This document shows positions 8,612-16,740 of a stretch of 33,848 nt of DNA, one piece after another. Within the stretch, counting starts at the first letter, position 1; the number at the start of each line of letters is the position of its first letter. The notes beneath the pieces are model-generated. The model searched no databases. It saw only the letters and a list, made by a program, of their open reading frames with translations, and had not been told where the DNA came from. The stretch is from Bacteroidota bacterium (lineage in GTDB: Bacteria > Bacteroidota > Bacteroidia > Flavobacteriales_D > Crocinitomicaceae), in assembly GCA_006227105.1 (NCBI GenBank), contig SBFR01000062.1:1-33848 (forward strand), written 5' to 3'. The position numbers and the translations under genes are program-made.

Positions 8612-9078
8612 TGACAGAGATGACTTCGCTATGGAAAAAGGTTGAAAATCTCGTAGTGGTTTTTCAATATCGAAATGAAGAACACTATCGGGCATTCAGG
8701 AAAGAGCTGGACGTGATGTTGAATGACAGTAAGGTGAAATTACTAGATATCATAGTTACCATACCTGGGGAGATCAAAAAAGAAGATCTACCTCCGCATC
8801 GCTTGATCCATTTTATTTCACCAAAGGATTTTAACTGGTTAGGTAAGATGAAAGGCGATCTTCTGGATAGCGTCTTTTCCAAAAAATATGATCTGGTGAT
8901 CAATTTTGGACATGATATTCCTGGTCTGGATAAACAACTCAAAAAATTAAAAGTTAAATTTCATGTTGGTGTGAATACATCTGTGAAAGATGTAGATATA
9001 CATGTCAAATGTAAAGGGACCGATATGCATGAAATGGTTAGCTTTGCAAAACAAACGTTAGAAAAATTATCAGCCTAA
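8608..9078 (+). CDS. DUF6913-type conserved Bacteroidota protein
   Basis: A 156-residue cytoplasmic protein without signal peptide or membrane segment. The motifs HFISPKDFNWLGKMKGD and KKYDLVINFGHD resemble the family called DUF6913, found beside ligA and dapA in many flavobacteria. The assignment comes from remembered motifs and gene order. It starts in the ligA stop (ATGA at 8608; a second ATG at 8611 is equally possible) and ends in a TAATG overlap with dapA, so the three genes are tightly coupled. Its function is not known; constant company with dapA suggests a housekeeping role rather than an accessory one. Confidence 0.7.
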   Translation: MMTEMTSLWKKVENLVVVFQYRNEEHYRAFRKELDVMLNDSKVKLLDIIVTIPGEIKKEDLPPHRLIHFISPKDFNWLGKMKGDLLDSVFSKKYDLVINFGHDIPGLDKQLKKLKVKFHVGVNTSVKDVDIHVKCKGTDMHEMVSFAKQTLEKLSA

Positions 9079-9959
9079 TGAGAAATCCATTCAAAGGTGC
9101 GGGGGTTGCTCTTGTAACTCCTTTTAATTCAGATTATTCGATCGACTTTAAAGGTCTAGAGAAGTTGGTTCAGCTTCAAATTGATGGAGGAACAGATTTT
9201 CTGGTTGTTCAGGGGACAACGGGTGAGTCGCCAACGTTGAGTCAGGATGAAAAGATGAAGGTTTTAGACACCGTTCTTGCAGTTAATAATGGAAGATTAC
9301 CTGTGGTGTACGGAGCGGGTGGAAATAACACAATGTCTGTTGCAGAATCGTTTAAAAAGATACCTGCTGGCGTGAATGGAATATTGAGTGTCTCTCCGTA
9401 CTATAACAAACCGATACAGAAAGGGATCATTGAGCATTATAAATACATTGCTGATCATACGGATCTACCAATTATCCTTTATAACGTTCCTGGACGAACA
9501 GGTTCTAATATGCTACCGGAAACAACATTGGCCCTTTCAGAAATAAAGAACATTGTTGCGATGAAAGAGGCTTCAGGAAACATGGAGCAGATCATGGAGC
9601 TTATTCGATTGAAACCGGATGGTTTTGGAATCTTATCAGGTGACGATGCAATCACTATGCCTCTAATTGCTGCAGGTGCAGACGGAGTAATTTCGGTTGT
9701 TGCTAATTCGTTTCCGGAGAAGTTTTCAAAAATGGTTTCTGCGTCATTGAATGGAGATCTTGAATCAGCTAGAAAGGAACATTACGATCTTTTACCCGTA
9801 ACTAAGATGTTCTTTGAAGAAGGAAACCCAGGGGGAGTTAAAGTGGCCTTGAAAGTTCGCGGGTTGATGGAGGAACATATGAGAATGCCTTTGCATCCTG
9901 TTTCGGAAGGGCTGCGTCAAAGAATTACATCAGAAACTAAAGCGCTTTTGTCGAAGTAA
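9078..9959 (+). CDS. dapA: 4-hydroxy-tetrahydrodipicolinate synthase
   Basis: This protein condenses pyruvate with aspartate semialdehyde, the first committed step to diaminopimelate and lysine. The 293-residue length is standard. Catalytic residues are present: the Thr pair in GTTGES (T47, T48), SPYYNKP, the proton-relay Tyr135 with Arg140 in LYNVPGRTG, and the Schiff-base Lys163 in AMKEASGN. The GDD segment (ILSGDDAITMPLI) is also typical. It starts within the stop of the previous gene (TAATG). A 29-base gap follows before the DHH phosphoesterase. Confidence 0.97.
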   Translation: MRNPFKGAGVALVTPFNSDYSIDFKGLEKLVQLQIDGGTDFLVVQGTTGESPTLSQDEKMKVLDTVLAVNNGRLPVVYGAGGNNTMSVAESFKKIPAGVNGILSVSPYYNKPIQKGIIEHYKYIADHTDLPIILYNVPGRTGSNMLPETTLALSEIKNIVAMKEASGNMEQIMELIRLKPDGFGILSGDDAITMPLIAAGADGVISVVANSFPEKFSKMVSASLNGDLESARKEHYDLLPVTKMFFEEGNPGGVKVALKVRGLMEEHMRMPLHPVSEGLRQRITSETKALLSK

Positions 9960-9988
9960 CGAAATCGCTACCAAGGATTATAGAAAGA

Positions 9989-10993
9989 ATGACAGTTTAC
10001 CAGGAAATATTTGATGAAATTCAAAAAGCAAATAAGATCGTAATAACCTCACACCGATCTCCCGACGGAGATTCTATAGGTTCATCGATGGGCTTATATC
10101 AATTCATCTGTAAACTTGGTAAAACGGTTCATGTTGTTCATCCTGATAAAGCTCCAGGATTTTTACATTGGGTTCAGGATGTTCACCAGATCGAGATCTA
10201 TGACGAGGAGAAAGAAAAAGCTGCTGAGTTAATTACCGGTGCTGATCTTCTGTTTTCTTTGGATTACAATGCGCCAGATCGAGTTGGGCCAGAAATGGAA
10301 ATCTTCTTGAGAACTTCAAAAGCGAGAAAGATCGTGATCGATCACCATTTAAATCCGGATATTGAATTTTATGATATTGTATTTTCCGATACCTATACTG
10401 GTTCGACTTCTGAATTGATCTTCAGGTTGATCGAAGGTTGCGGAAAATTGGATTTGTTGGATTCAGCCGTTGGTACACCATTGTATTTGGGAATCATGAC
10501 TGACACCGGATCCTTCAGATTTCCGTCGGTAAGTCCTGAAACACATGAAACGCTTGCCAAATTGATGAGAGCTGGAGTGAAGCACTATGAGGTTCACGAG
10601 CAGGTTTTTGATACCAATACGCTTGATCGATTGAAATTAAGAGGCTTTGCGACGAGCGAAAAGATCGAAGTGATCCAGGATCTCCCCGTTGCGTTTATAT
10701 CGCTTACATCAGAGGAACTAAATAAATTCAATTACGAAAAAGGGGACACCGAAGGACTGGTCAACATGGCTCTTTCTATTCAAGGTATAAAAATGGCGGC
10801 GCTTTTTTCTGAAAAGGATGGAGTGATCAAAATTTCATTGAGATCTAAAGGAGAACAGATCGTTAATGTTATGGCAAGAGACCTTTTCGATGGTGGAGGG
10901 CATAAATATGCGTCTGGGGGAATTTATTACGGAAGCCTTAATGAAGCCGTTTCTCTATTTAAAAGTAATCTATCAAAATACTGGAATTCATGA
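9989..10993 (+). CDS. DHH-family phosphoesterase, NrnA/MgpA type (oligoribonuclease / pAp phosphatase)
   Basis: The 334-residue protein carries the DHH-domain motifs for two metal ions: SHRSPDGDSIGSS (H22, D26, D28), LDYNAPDR, and the signature DHH at 118-120. The C-terminal DHHA1 domain holds GGGHKYASGG. This is the layout of NrnA/MgpA proteins, which degrade short RNA oligonucleotides and dephosphorylate 3'-phosphoadenosine 5'-phosphate; some relatives cleave cyclic-dinucleotide products such as pGpG or pApA. Which activity dominates here cannot be read from sequence. Its stop overlaps the start of the GldI-like gene by 4 nt. A DHH gene beside gldI is, as I recall, common in flavobacteria. 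Confidence 0.88.
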   Translation: MTVYQEIFDEIQKANKIVITSHRSPDGDSIGSSMGLYQFICKLGKTVHVVHPDKAPGFLHWVQDVHQIEIYDEEKEKAAELITGADLLFSLDYNAPDRVGPEMEIFLRTSKARKIVIDHHLNPDIEFYDIVFSDTYTGSTSELIFRLIEGCGKLDLLDSAVGTPLYLGIMTDTGSFRFPSVSPETHETLAKLMRAGVKHYEVHEQVFDTNTLDRLKLRGFATSEKIEVIQDLPVAFISLTSEELNKFNYEKGDTEGLVNMALSIQGIKMAALFSEKDGVIKISLRSKGEQIVNVMARDLFDGGGHKYASGGIYYGSLNEAVSLFKSNLSKYWNS

Positions 10994-11505
10994 AATTGAT
11001 TCTTGGGTTTTTAGCTGCTTTTGTCCTGTTTTCGTGCGGAAATGGAGAGGAGAATGATCCAAAGAAAGTAGAATGGAATAGTGAGAAGTCCACTACCATG
11101 AACAAGAATCTGGCGGTCGAAGAACAATTACAGATCAAACTTTATTTGGAGCGACACAAGGATTGGAAAATGAAATCTTCGGGCACAGGACTTCAATACT
11201 ACATTTATGAGGAAACAGAAGGTGATTCGGCACTTATAGGTCAGGTGGCGCAAGTAGAATTGAAAATTTCCCTTCTTGACGATACTGAAGTGTATAAAAC
11301 GGCAGAAGATGAGGTGAATGAGTTTGTGATTGATAGAACGGATATTGAGTCAGGTATTCATGAAGGGATTAAAAAAATGAAAGTGGGAGAAAAGGCTAAG
11401 CTAATTATCCCTAGTCACCTCGCACATGGACTTATCGGGGATCTGGATAAAGTCCCGCCGTTATCTGTTTTGATCGTTGATATTCACTTGGTTAAACTTA
11501 AATAA
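10990..11505 (+). CDS. FKBP-type peptidyl-prolyl isomerase lipoprotein, GldI-like
   Basis: A 171-residue lipoprotein (AAFVLFSC, lipidated Cys16). The C-terminal domain, about 75-171, has the FKBP pattern: ESGIHEGIKKMKVGEKAKLIIPSH, then LAHG and a closing IVDIHLVKL strand. The spacer before it and the sequence SHLAHGLIGDLDKVPPL resemble GldI, the prolyl isomerase needed for gliding and T9SS function in Flavobacterium. Several active-site aromatics of human FKBP12 are not obvious, so catalytic activity is uncertain. It is translationally coupled to the DHH gene (ATGA) and to the next FKBP gene (TAATG). I leave the symbol blank because GldI and generic FKBP lipoproteins are hard to separate by eye. 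Confidence 0.78.
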   Translation: MKLILGFLAAFVLFSCGNGEENDPKKVEWNSEKSTTMNKNLAVEEQLQIKLYLERHKDWKMKSSGTGLQYYIYEETEGDSALIGQVAQVELKISLLDDTEVYKTAEDEVNEFVIDRTDIESGIHEGIKKMKVGEKAKLIIPSHLAHGLIGDLDKVPPLSVLIVDIHLVKLK

Positions 11506-12344
11506 TGAGAAGAGTTGGATTTTTGGTTGTGTTGATTGCATTGGCATCATGTGATACTTCCGGTGTAGAACAGAAAAAGTCGGATGAGAAACCACTTGTA
11601 CAGAAAAAAGCAGATAACTATTCACTGGATAAGGATCACGAGGTTCAAACAACCAAGAATTTCGATAATGGATTGATGATCGAATGGTTTGAAAGAGGAG
11701 ATGGGGAATCGATTAATGCTGGAGATCTGATCAGTATCGATTATAAAGTGCGATTAAAAGACGGCAATGTTGTAGATGGAAATCATTTGCTTAAAATGGA
11801 AAGCTTGCCTTTTATGGTAGGTTATAATATGCAAACAAAGGGATGGGATATTGCCCTTAAGGGAATGAAAGTTGGAGATTTTGCCAGGATCAAGATTCCT
11901 TCACATTTAGCGAGAGGTGAGAAAGGTGTCAATGGTTTGATTCCGCCGAATGCAGATAATTTTCTAACCATCAGAATTCTGTCCAAGATCAAACCGGATC
12001 GTGTTGTGGATGGCACGAAGGTTTGGATTTTGGAAGAGAACAAAAACAATAAGGAAAAATTCGGGGAAGGGTATAGTGTATCTTTTCATGCGATGGCGAG
12101 TTCTCCGTCATCAGCGTTGTTTGCTAATACATTCAGGACGAATCAGCCCTTTGTTTTTTCACTAGGTGACCAGGGAATTGTCCCGGGATTAAGGAAAGCG
12201 TTAATAAATGCTAAAACATCGGATAGACTATATATCCTTGTGCCAGCTTCAGATGCTTATGCTGATAAAGGTTACATGGATTTTGTGAAACCGGGAGAGG
12301 ATGTCTTCTATAACATACTTGTGATGGAAGTCGCGAAAAAATAA
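11505..12344 (+). CDS. FKBP-type peptidyl-prolyl isomerase lipoprotein with two FKBP-like domains
   Basis: A 279-residue lipoprotein (LIALASC, Cys16). Residues about 55-160 form a good FKBP domain: DLISIDYKVRLKDGNVVDG, TKGWDIALKGMKVGDFARI, KIPSHLARGEKG and LIPPNADNFLTIRIL. Residues about 168-279 look like a second, more divergent copy: GYSVSFHAMASS, PFVFSLGDQGIVPGLRKAL and VPASDAYADKGY, then a closing FYNILVMEV strand. The role is probably folding of periplasmic or exported proteins. It follows the GldI-like gene by a TAATG overlap; the pair may act together. The next gene has its own promoter, so this likely ends the transcription unit, although no terminator hairpin is visible. Confidence 0.82.
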   Translation: MRRVGFLVVLIALASCDTSGVEQKKSDEKPLVQKKADNYSLDKDHEVQTTKNFDNGLMIEWFERGDGESINAGDLISIDYKVRLKDGNVVDGNHLLKMESLPFMVGYNMQTKGWDIALKGMKVGDFARIKIPSHLARGEKGVNGLIPPNADNFLTIRILSKIKPDRVVDGTKVWILEENKNNKEKFGEGYSVSFHAMASSPSSALFANTFRTNQPFVFSLGDQGIVPGLRKALINAKTSDRLYILVPASDAYADKGYMDFVKPGEDVFYNILVMEVAKK

Positions 12345-12355
12345 GACGGTTTTAT

Positions 12356-12363
12356 TATATTTG
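12356..12363 (+). promoter_or_regulatory. -7 promoter box (TATATTTG) for the M23 peptidase gene
   Basis: TATATTTG is a perfect TAnnTTTG box placed 38 bases before the ATG at 12402, in a 57-base intergenic gap. No convincing -33 element precedes it. Confidence 0.55.
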
Positions 12364-12401
12364 AGCGACAAACTAGAAAGATTAAATCCTCTGCAAGGGA
12401 C

Positions 12402-13349
12402 ATGATCAGAATATATTTTCTTTTTCTCTCCATTTTTCTATTCGGCAAAAGCTTTGCCCAAACCCCTATTGATACAGTTGAAACGATCAATGGTCCGCTT
12501 GTGATCTTCAATGACAGAACTTGGCAATACCTCGATGATATTGGTTTTGACGGGATTTTGAATCCAAAACTGAATGCACTTCTTGTTGAAGATACCTTTT
12601 ATCAATTTGTTCAAACCTGGGATCATGATGTATGTTATACTTCTGACCGTCAGAACGATCTTTCCAGATTAAGAGACACATTATGGTTGTGTGTTCTTGA
12701 AGATCAGCATAGCGAATTTTATCCACCGGTATCAGGAATTGTTACTTCGAGGTATGGATATCGATCCGGCCGTTACCACAATGGTATTGATCTGGATCTT
12801 GAAACAGGTGACACTGTTTATTCTTGTTGGTCGGGTAAGATCCGATATGCAAAATTCAACGATGGAGGATTCGGAAATCTTGTGATCGTTCGCCATTACA
12901 ACGGACTAGAGACGTTTTATGCGCATTTAAGTAAACTACTTGTTGTTCCAGATCAGGATGTTGTGGCTGGAGAACCGATTGGTCTGGGAGGTAATACCGG
13001 AAGGTCATATGGATCGCATTTGCATTTTGAGGTAAGATTTTTTGATGCACCTATGAATCCGGAGGAGATCATCGATTTCGAAAAACGACAGTGTAAAGAT
13101 GAGAATCTGATGGTTCATAAAGGTTTGTTCCGTCCAGGAGCAAAACCGACGGATCAGGATGAGCATGGTGAAAGCCCTTCTTATGCTGCTGTGAACAATA
13201 CAAATAGAGTATATTACAAAGTTCGTTCAGGAGATACACTTACAGCAATTGCCGCAAGGAATAAAACAACTGTTTCTAAGCTTTGTCAGTTGAACGGAAT
13301 TCGTCCTACGACAACAATTCAGATCGGTCGTAGCCTAAGAGTGAGGTGA
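12402..13349 (+). CDS. M23-family peptidoglycan endopeptidase with C-terminal LysM domain
   Basis: The 315-residue protein has a signal peptide (about 1-19, ending SFAQ). The LytM-type zinc metallopeptidase domain spans about 108-215: GIVTSRYGYR, the zinc ligands H126 and D130 in HNGIDLD, YAHLSKL, and the catalytic HLH (H206, H208) in SHLHFE. A LysM peptidoglycan-binding domain closes the protein (about 268-315, YYKVRSGDTLTAIAARNKTT). All active-site residues are present, so it should cut peptide cross-links in the wall. It appears to have its own promoter between the FKBP genes and bamD. Confidence 0.93.
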   Translation: MIRIYFLFLSIFLFGKSFAQTPIDTVETINGPLVIFNDRTWQYLDDIGFDGILNPKLNALLVEDTFYQFVQTWDHDVCYTSDRQNDLSRLRDTLWLCVLEDQHSEFYPPVSGIVTSRYGYRSGRYHNGIDLDLETGDTVYSCWSGKIRYAKFNDGGFGNLVIVRHYNGLETFYAHLSKLLVVPDQDVVAGEPIGLGGNTGRSYGSHLHFEVRFFDAPMNPEEIIDFEKRQCKDENLMVHKGLFRPGAKPTDQDEHGESPSYAAVNNTNRVYYKVRSGDTLTAIAARNKTTVSKLCQLNGIRPTTTIQIGRSLRVR

Positions 13350-13419
13350 ATTTAAGATTTCTTGTGAAAATCTGTGCCTAATTCGAAATCACAAAATGGA
13401 TATATCAGCTGAATTCTTT

Positions 13420-13427
13420 TACTTTTG
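13420..13427 (+). promoter_or_regulatory. -7 promoter box (TACTTTTG) very close to the bamD start
   Basis: TACTTTTG matches TAnnTTTG and ends only 6 bases before the bamD ATG at 13434. If used, the mRNA leader would be just a few bases. The TTG inside the box is in frame with bamD and can be mistaken for its start codon. Confidence 0.45.
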
Positions 13428-13433
13428 TTGCCA

Positions 13434-14312
13434 ATGAAATTGCTGATCACATTATTATTCTTCTCAATTGGATTTGGATTTGTTTCCTGCTCAGACTATA
13501 ACTCTATTGTTAAAGGCGATGATTATGAGCTGAAGCTAAAGGAGGCAAACAAGCTGTATGACAAAGGTCAAAGTTATCAGTACAAGAAAAATGGAGAATT
13601 AAAAATTGATCGATTTGGAAATCCGAAGATCAAGGATAATTCGCTATTTCAATCCATTACACTGTATGAGCAGATCTATCAAAGAATGCCAAAAACAGGT
13701 GAAGGTGAATTATCGTATTTCAGAATAGGTAAAGCCTATTATCTGGGTAAAGATTTTTATATGGCTGGATATTATCTGGGTACATTTGTTCAGCGTTTCC
13801 CGGTTAGTGTGAAATGTGAAGAAGCTTTGTTCTTGTCGGCGATGTGTTCTGTGAATAATTCGCCTGATCATACACTGGATCAGCAGGAAACAGAATTGGC
13901 GATCAATGACCTTCAACAGTTCATAAATCGATATCCGGCATCTACTTTGGTGGATTCGTGCAACCACATTATGGATCGTTTGCGTTTGAAGCTCGAGCGT
14001 AAGGATTACGAATCTGTTAAGCTGTATGTGAAGATGGAAGATTACAGAGCAGCTGTAACCTCTGCATTGACTTTTATGGAGGATCACCCACGTTCTGATA
14101 AACGAGAAGAGATCTATTATCAATTGGTTCGAAATTCATATATGTTGTCAAAAAACAGTATTGAATCGAAAAAAAGAGAGCGTATTGAAGAATCTATTGA
14201 AAGAAGTCGTAACTTTGTGGCCGAATTCCCTGATTCCAGGTACAAAAAAGAAGTCGACAATTATTTTGACCTGTTGAACAAGGAACTTGAAACATTAACA
14301 TCCGGAAATTAA
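13434..14312 (+). CDS. bamD: Outer-membrane assembly lipoprotein BamD
   Basis: This is the BamD-type lipoprotein of the beta-barrel assembly machine. From the ATG at 13434 the signal is MKLLITLLFFSIGFGFVSC with lipidated Cys19; an in-frame TTG at 13425 would only add three residues and lies in the probable -7 box, so I reject it. The body consists of TPR-like helices, such as LSYFRIGKAYYLGKDFYMAGYYLGTFVQRFP, with later pairs around AINDLQQFINRYPAS and AAVTSALTFMEDHP. This is the YfiO/BamD pattern. The neighbours (omega-like subunit, coaBC, porD, recN) fit the known flavobacterial bamD block. Confidence 0.9.
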   Translation: MKLLITLLFFSIGFGFVSCSDYNSIVKGDDYELKLKEANKLYDKGQSYQYKKNGELKIDRFGNPKIKDNSLFQSITLYEQIYQRMPKTGEGELSYFRIGKAYYLGKDFYMAGYYLGTFVQRFPVSVKCEEALFLSAMCSVNNSPDHTLDQQETELAINDLQQFINRYPASTLVDSCNHIMDRLRLKLERKDYESVKLYVKMEDYRAAVTSALTFMEDHPRSDKREEIYYQLVRNSYMLSKNSIESKKRERIEESIERSRNFVAEFPDSRYKKEVDNYFDLLNKELETLTSGN

Positions 14313-14318
14313 TACCTT

Positions 14319-14639
14319 ATGAATATTAAGAATAGTTCTGCTGAGCGCTCTACAGTTACACGTGACACCATTAAATTGGAAGATCAGACTGGGAATGTTT
14401 ATGAATCGATTGTGGTTCTTGCGAAAAGAGCAAACCAGATCAGTGTTGAAGTTAAAGAGGAGCTTACTCAAAAACTTCAGGAATTTGCATCTTCTACAGA
14501 TAATCTTGAGGAGATCTTTGAAAACAGAGAGCAGATCGAAATTTCAAAGTTCTATGAGAAATTGCCGAAGCCAGTTGCTTTAGCGATCGAGGAGTTAGAA
14601 CATGAGCAGATTTACATTCGTAAAGCTGAAGAAAAATAA
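14319..14639 (+). CDS. rpoZ: RNA polymerase omega subunit-like protein
   Basis: A 106-residue protein with the Bacteroidota omega-type sequence. GNVYESIVVLAKRANQISVEVKEEL matches the RpoZ helix region, and EEIFENREQ followed by FYEKLPKPVALAIEEL is the clade-specific tail. Omega helps assemble and stabilise RNA polymerase. The protein is divergent from E. coli RpoZ and rests on the family pattern plus position between bamD and coaBC. It begins 6 bases after the bamD stop and ends 5 bases before coaBC. Confidence 0.8.
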   Translation: MNIKNSSAERSTVTRDTIKLEDQTGNVYESIVVLAKRANQISVEVKEELTQKLQEFASSTDNLEEIFENREQIEISKFYEKLPKPVALAIEELEHEQIYIRKAEEK

Positions 14640-14644
14640 TTCAA

Positions 14645-15841
14645 ATGCGTGGTAAACGCATCCTTATTGGTATAACTGGTGGAATAGCGGCGTACAAGAT
14701 CGCATTTCTCATCAGGTTATTAAAAAAATCAGGGGCAGAAGTCAAATGTATAATGACTCCTGCCTCTTGTGATTTTATAAGTCCCCTTGTGGTTTCGACG
14801 TTATCCGGAAATCCTGTCGGTATTGAATTCTGGAACAAGCAAACAGGTGAATGGAGCAATCATGTGGAGTATGGATTGTGGGCTGATTTAATGGTGATCG
14901 CACCGCTAACGGCAAATACGTTGAGTAAAATGGTTTCAGGAGGATGTGATAACCTCTTGTTAGCCTCTTTTTTATCCATGAAAGGACCGGTTATGGTTGC
15001 GCCTGCCATGGATCTCGATATGTACGCTCATCCAACCACACGAAGAAATCTTGATCAGCTCATGAAGGACGGGGTACAAATAATCCCTGCTGAAAGTGGT
15101 GAACTAGCTAGTGGTCTAGAAGGAGAGGGGAGGATGGCCGAACCCGAAACCATTCATGCTAAGATAGAAGAGCATTTCAAAAACAAAGGAAAGCTTATTT
15201 CTAAAAAAGTCTTGATTACTGCTGGGCCAACCTATGAGGCAATTGATCCAGTTCGTTTCATAGGAAACCACTCATCTGGAAAAATGGGTTATGCAATAGC
15301 CCAAGCATTGTTAAATGAAGGTGCCGAGGTTGTGTTGATCTCAGGCCCGACTAATCTTCAGCTCGAACATCCTAGCTTGAAGATCATTAAAGTGACCAGT
15401 GCCGATGATATGTTCATTGAAGTAAAAAAACACTGGTCAGACTCTAATATCGGTGTCTTTTCTGCTGCGGTAGCAGATTACCGTCCTAAAGAAAAAGCTG
15501 ATCATAAGATCAAAAAGAACGATGATGAGCTGAAATTGGAGCTCGTTAAAAATCCGGATATTCTCGAATGGGCGGGATCTCATAAATCATCCGGTCAGTT
15601 TTTAGTAGGTTTCGCTTTGGAAACTGAAAACATGATCGAAAACGGTAGAGCGAAGTTATTGAAGAAGAATCTTGACCTTATCGTAATGAATAATTCAACG
15701 GAAGAGGGAGCAGGCTTTTCAGTTGATACAAATAAAATATCTATCTTAGATGCTAACAATAACTTGACGGTTTTTGAGTTAAAGTCTAAGTCCGAATCGG
15801 CAAAAGATATTGTGAATGTTATAGTAGAAAACTTGAAATGA
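14645..15841 (+). CDS. coaBC: Bifunctional phosphopantothenoylcysteine decarboxylase/phosphopantothenate-cysteine ligase
   Basis: Two steps of coenzyme A synthesis in one 398-residue protein. The N-terminal flavoprotein half (CoaC) begins ILIGITGGIAAYK and keeps the catalytic His73 in NHVEYGLWAD. The C-terminal half (CoaB, from about 188) has VLITAGPTYEAIDPVRFIGN and AAVADYRP, with the ligase KIKK loop. Unusual points in the decarboxylase half: the expected PAMN motif reads PAMD (D123), and the flap Cys (E. coli C158) is Ser156 in ELASGLEGEGRM. Both positions are offset by exactly two from E. coli numbering, so the alignment is firm. I believe relatives in the same phylum share these changes. 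Its stop overlaps porD by 4 nt. Confidence 0.95.
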   Translation: MRGKRILIGITGGIAAYKIAFLIRLLKKSGAEVKCIMTPASCDFISPLVVSTLSGNPVGIEFWNKQTGEWSNHVEYGLWADLMVIAPLTANTLSKMVSGGCDNLLLASFLSMKGPVMVAPAMDLDMYAHPTTRRNLDQLMKDGVQIIPAESGELASGLEGEGRMAEPETIHAKIEEHFKNKGKLISKKVLITAGPTYEAIDPVRFIGNHSSGKMGYAIAQALLNEGAEVVLISGPTNLQLEHPSLKIIKVTSADDMFIEVKKHWSDSNIGVFSAAVADYRPKEKADHKIKKNDDELKLELVKNPDILEWAGSHKSSGQFLVGFALETENMIENGRAKLLKKNLDLIVMNNSTEEGAGFSVDTNKISILDANNNLTVFELKSKSESAKDIVNVIVENLK

Positions 15842-16740
15842 GAATTGTTGTATTATTTCTTTTAAGTCTTGTTATTGGCAGAGGTCATGCCCAGGAATTG
15901 AACTGTCAGGTTAGTATCATTACTGATGCTAGACTGGAAGTTACCTCTGTTGAGAAGGAGATCTTTGATCAGTTGAAGCAAACGATCTATGATCTAATGA
16001 ATACAACTCAATGGACGAAAGATAAATTCAAAGTTGAGGAAAGGATCAATTGCAATATTCAGCTTCAGATCAATGAAATTCCTTCATCTGGAAATTACAA
16101 AGGATCTATTCAGGTTCAGTCTTCTAGACCAGCATTTAATTCGTCCTACAATACGACCATTTTCAATTTTCAGGACGATGATGTACAGTTTTCATACAGT
16201 AGAAATGCCGTTCTTGTTTATGCTCCGAATCAATACAGAGACAATCTGACTTCAATCCTGGCATTCTATGCTTATTTCATTATTGGGATGGATTATGACA
16301 CCTTTTCATTGAAAGGAGGGACTCCATATTTTACTGAAGCGCAAAACATCGTTTCGAATGCTCAAGTTTCACCTCTAGCCGGTTGGAAATCCAATGAAGC
16401 CGGAAAACGAAATCGCTTTTACCTCGTTGATAATATTCTTCATCAACTGTTTGAGCCACTTAGAGAATGTAGCTATGAATATCACCGCAAAGGCGTGGAT
16501 ATGCTTTACGATGATAAAATTGCAGGTCGTCAAGCCATTTTTGATGCTCTTTCTAAATTGAATAAAGTAGCAGCTACTCGTCCCAATTCTGTGAATACAT
16601 TGAATTTCGTTCAGGCGAAAAGAGATGAGATCAAGAGCTTATATTCTGATGCAGAATTGAAGGATAAAAATGAAATGGTGAATCTGTTAAAGAGGATTGA
16701 CCCAGCTAACGCTTCAAGGTATCAGGAAATTCTAAACTGA
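15838..16740 (+). CDS. porD: PorD-family (DUF4835) type IX secretion-associated protein
   Basis: The 300-residue protein has a signal peptide (about 1-18, ending GHAQ) and matches the DUF4835/PorD family of Bacteroidota: ELNCQVSI at the mature N-terminus, YKGSIQVQSSRPAFNSSYNT, a DNLTSILAFYAYFIIGMDYDTF segment and GKRNRFYLVDNILHQLFEPLRE. Family members are linked to the type IX secretion system, though the molecular role is unclear. It is a periplasmic protein. It is coupled to coaBC by ATGA and to recN by a one-base stop/start overlap (TGATG). The coaBC-porD-recN order is standard in flavobacteria. Confidence 0.87.
   Translation: MRIVVLFLLSLVIGRGHAQELNCQVSIITDARLEVTSVEKEIFDQLKQTIYDLMNTTQWTKDKFKVEERINCNIQLQINEIPSSGNYKGSIQVQSSRPAFNSSYNTTIFNFQDDDVQFSYSRNAVLVYAPNQYRDNLTSILAFYAYFIIGMDYDTFSLKGGTPYFTEAQNIVSNAQVSPLAGWKSNEAGKRNRFYLVDNILHQLFEPLRECSYEYHRKGVDMLYDDKIAGRQAIFDALSKLNKVAATRPNSVNTLNFVQAKRDEIKSLYSDAELKDKNEMVNLLKRIDPANASRYQEILN

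Noticed and set aside
13355-13373. AGATTT/AAATCT hairpin after the M23 peptidase gene as terminator
   Set aside because: The stem has only 6 A/T-rich pairs and no T-run, much weaker than the other terminators here.
13425-13433. In-frame TTG start giving three extra residues before bamD
   Set aside because: The TTG lies in a TAnnTTTG promoter-like box, and the ATG at 13434 gives a clean lipoprotein signal.
13710-14123. 137-codon open frame antisense to bamD
   Set aside because: No signal, motif or family resemblance, and it lies wholly within the well-supported bamD gene.
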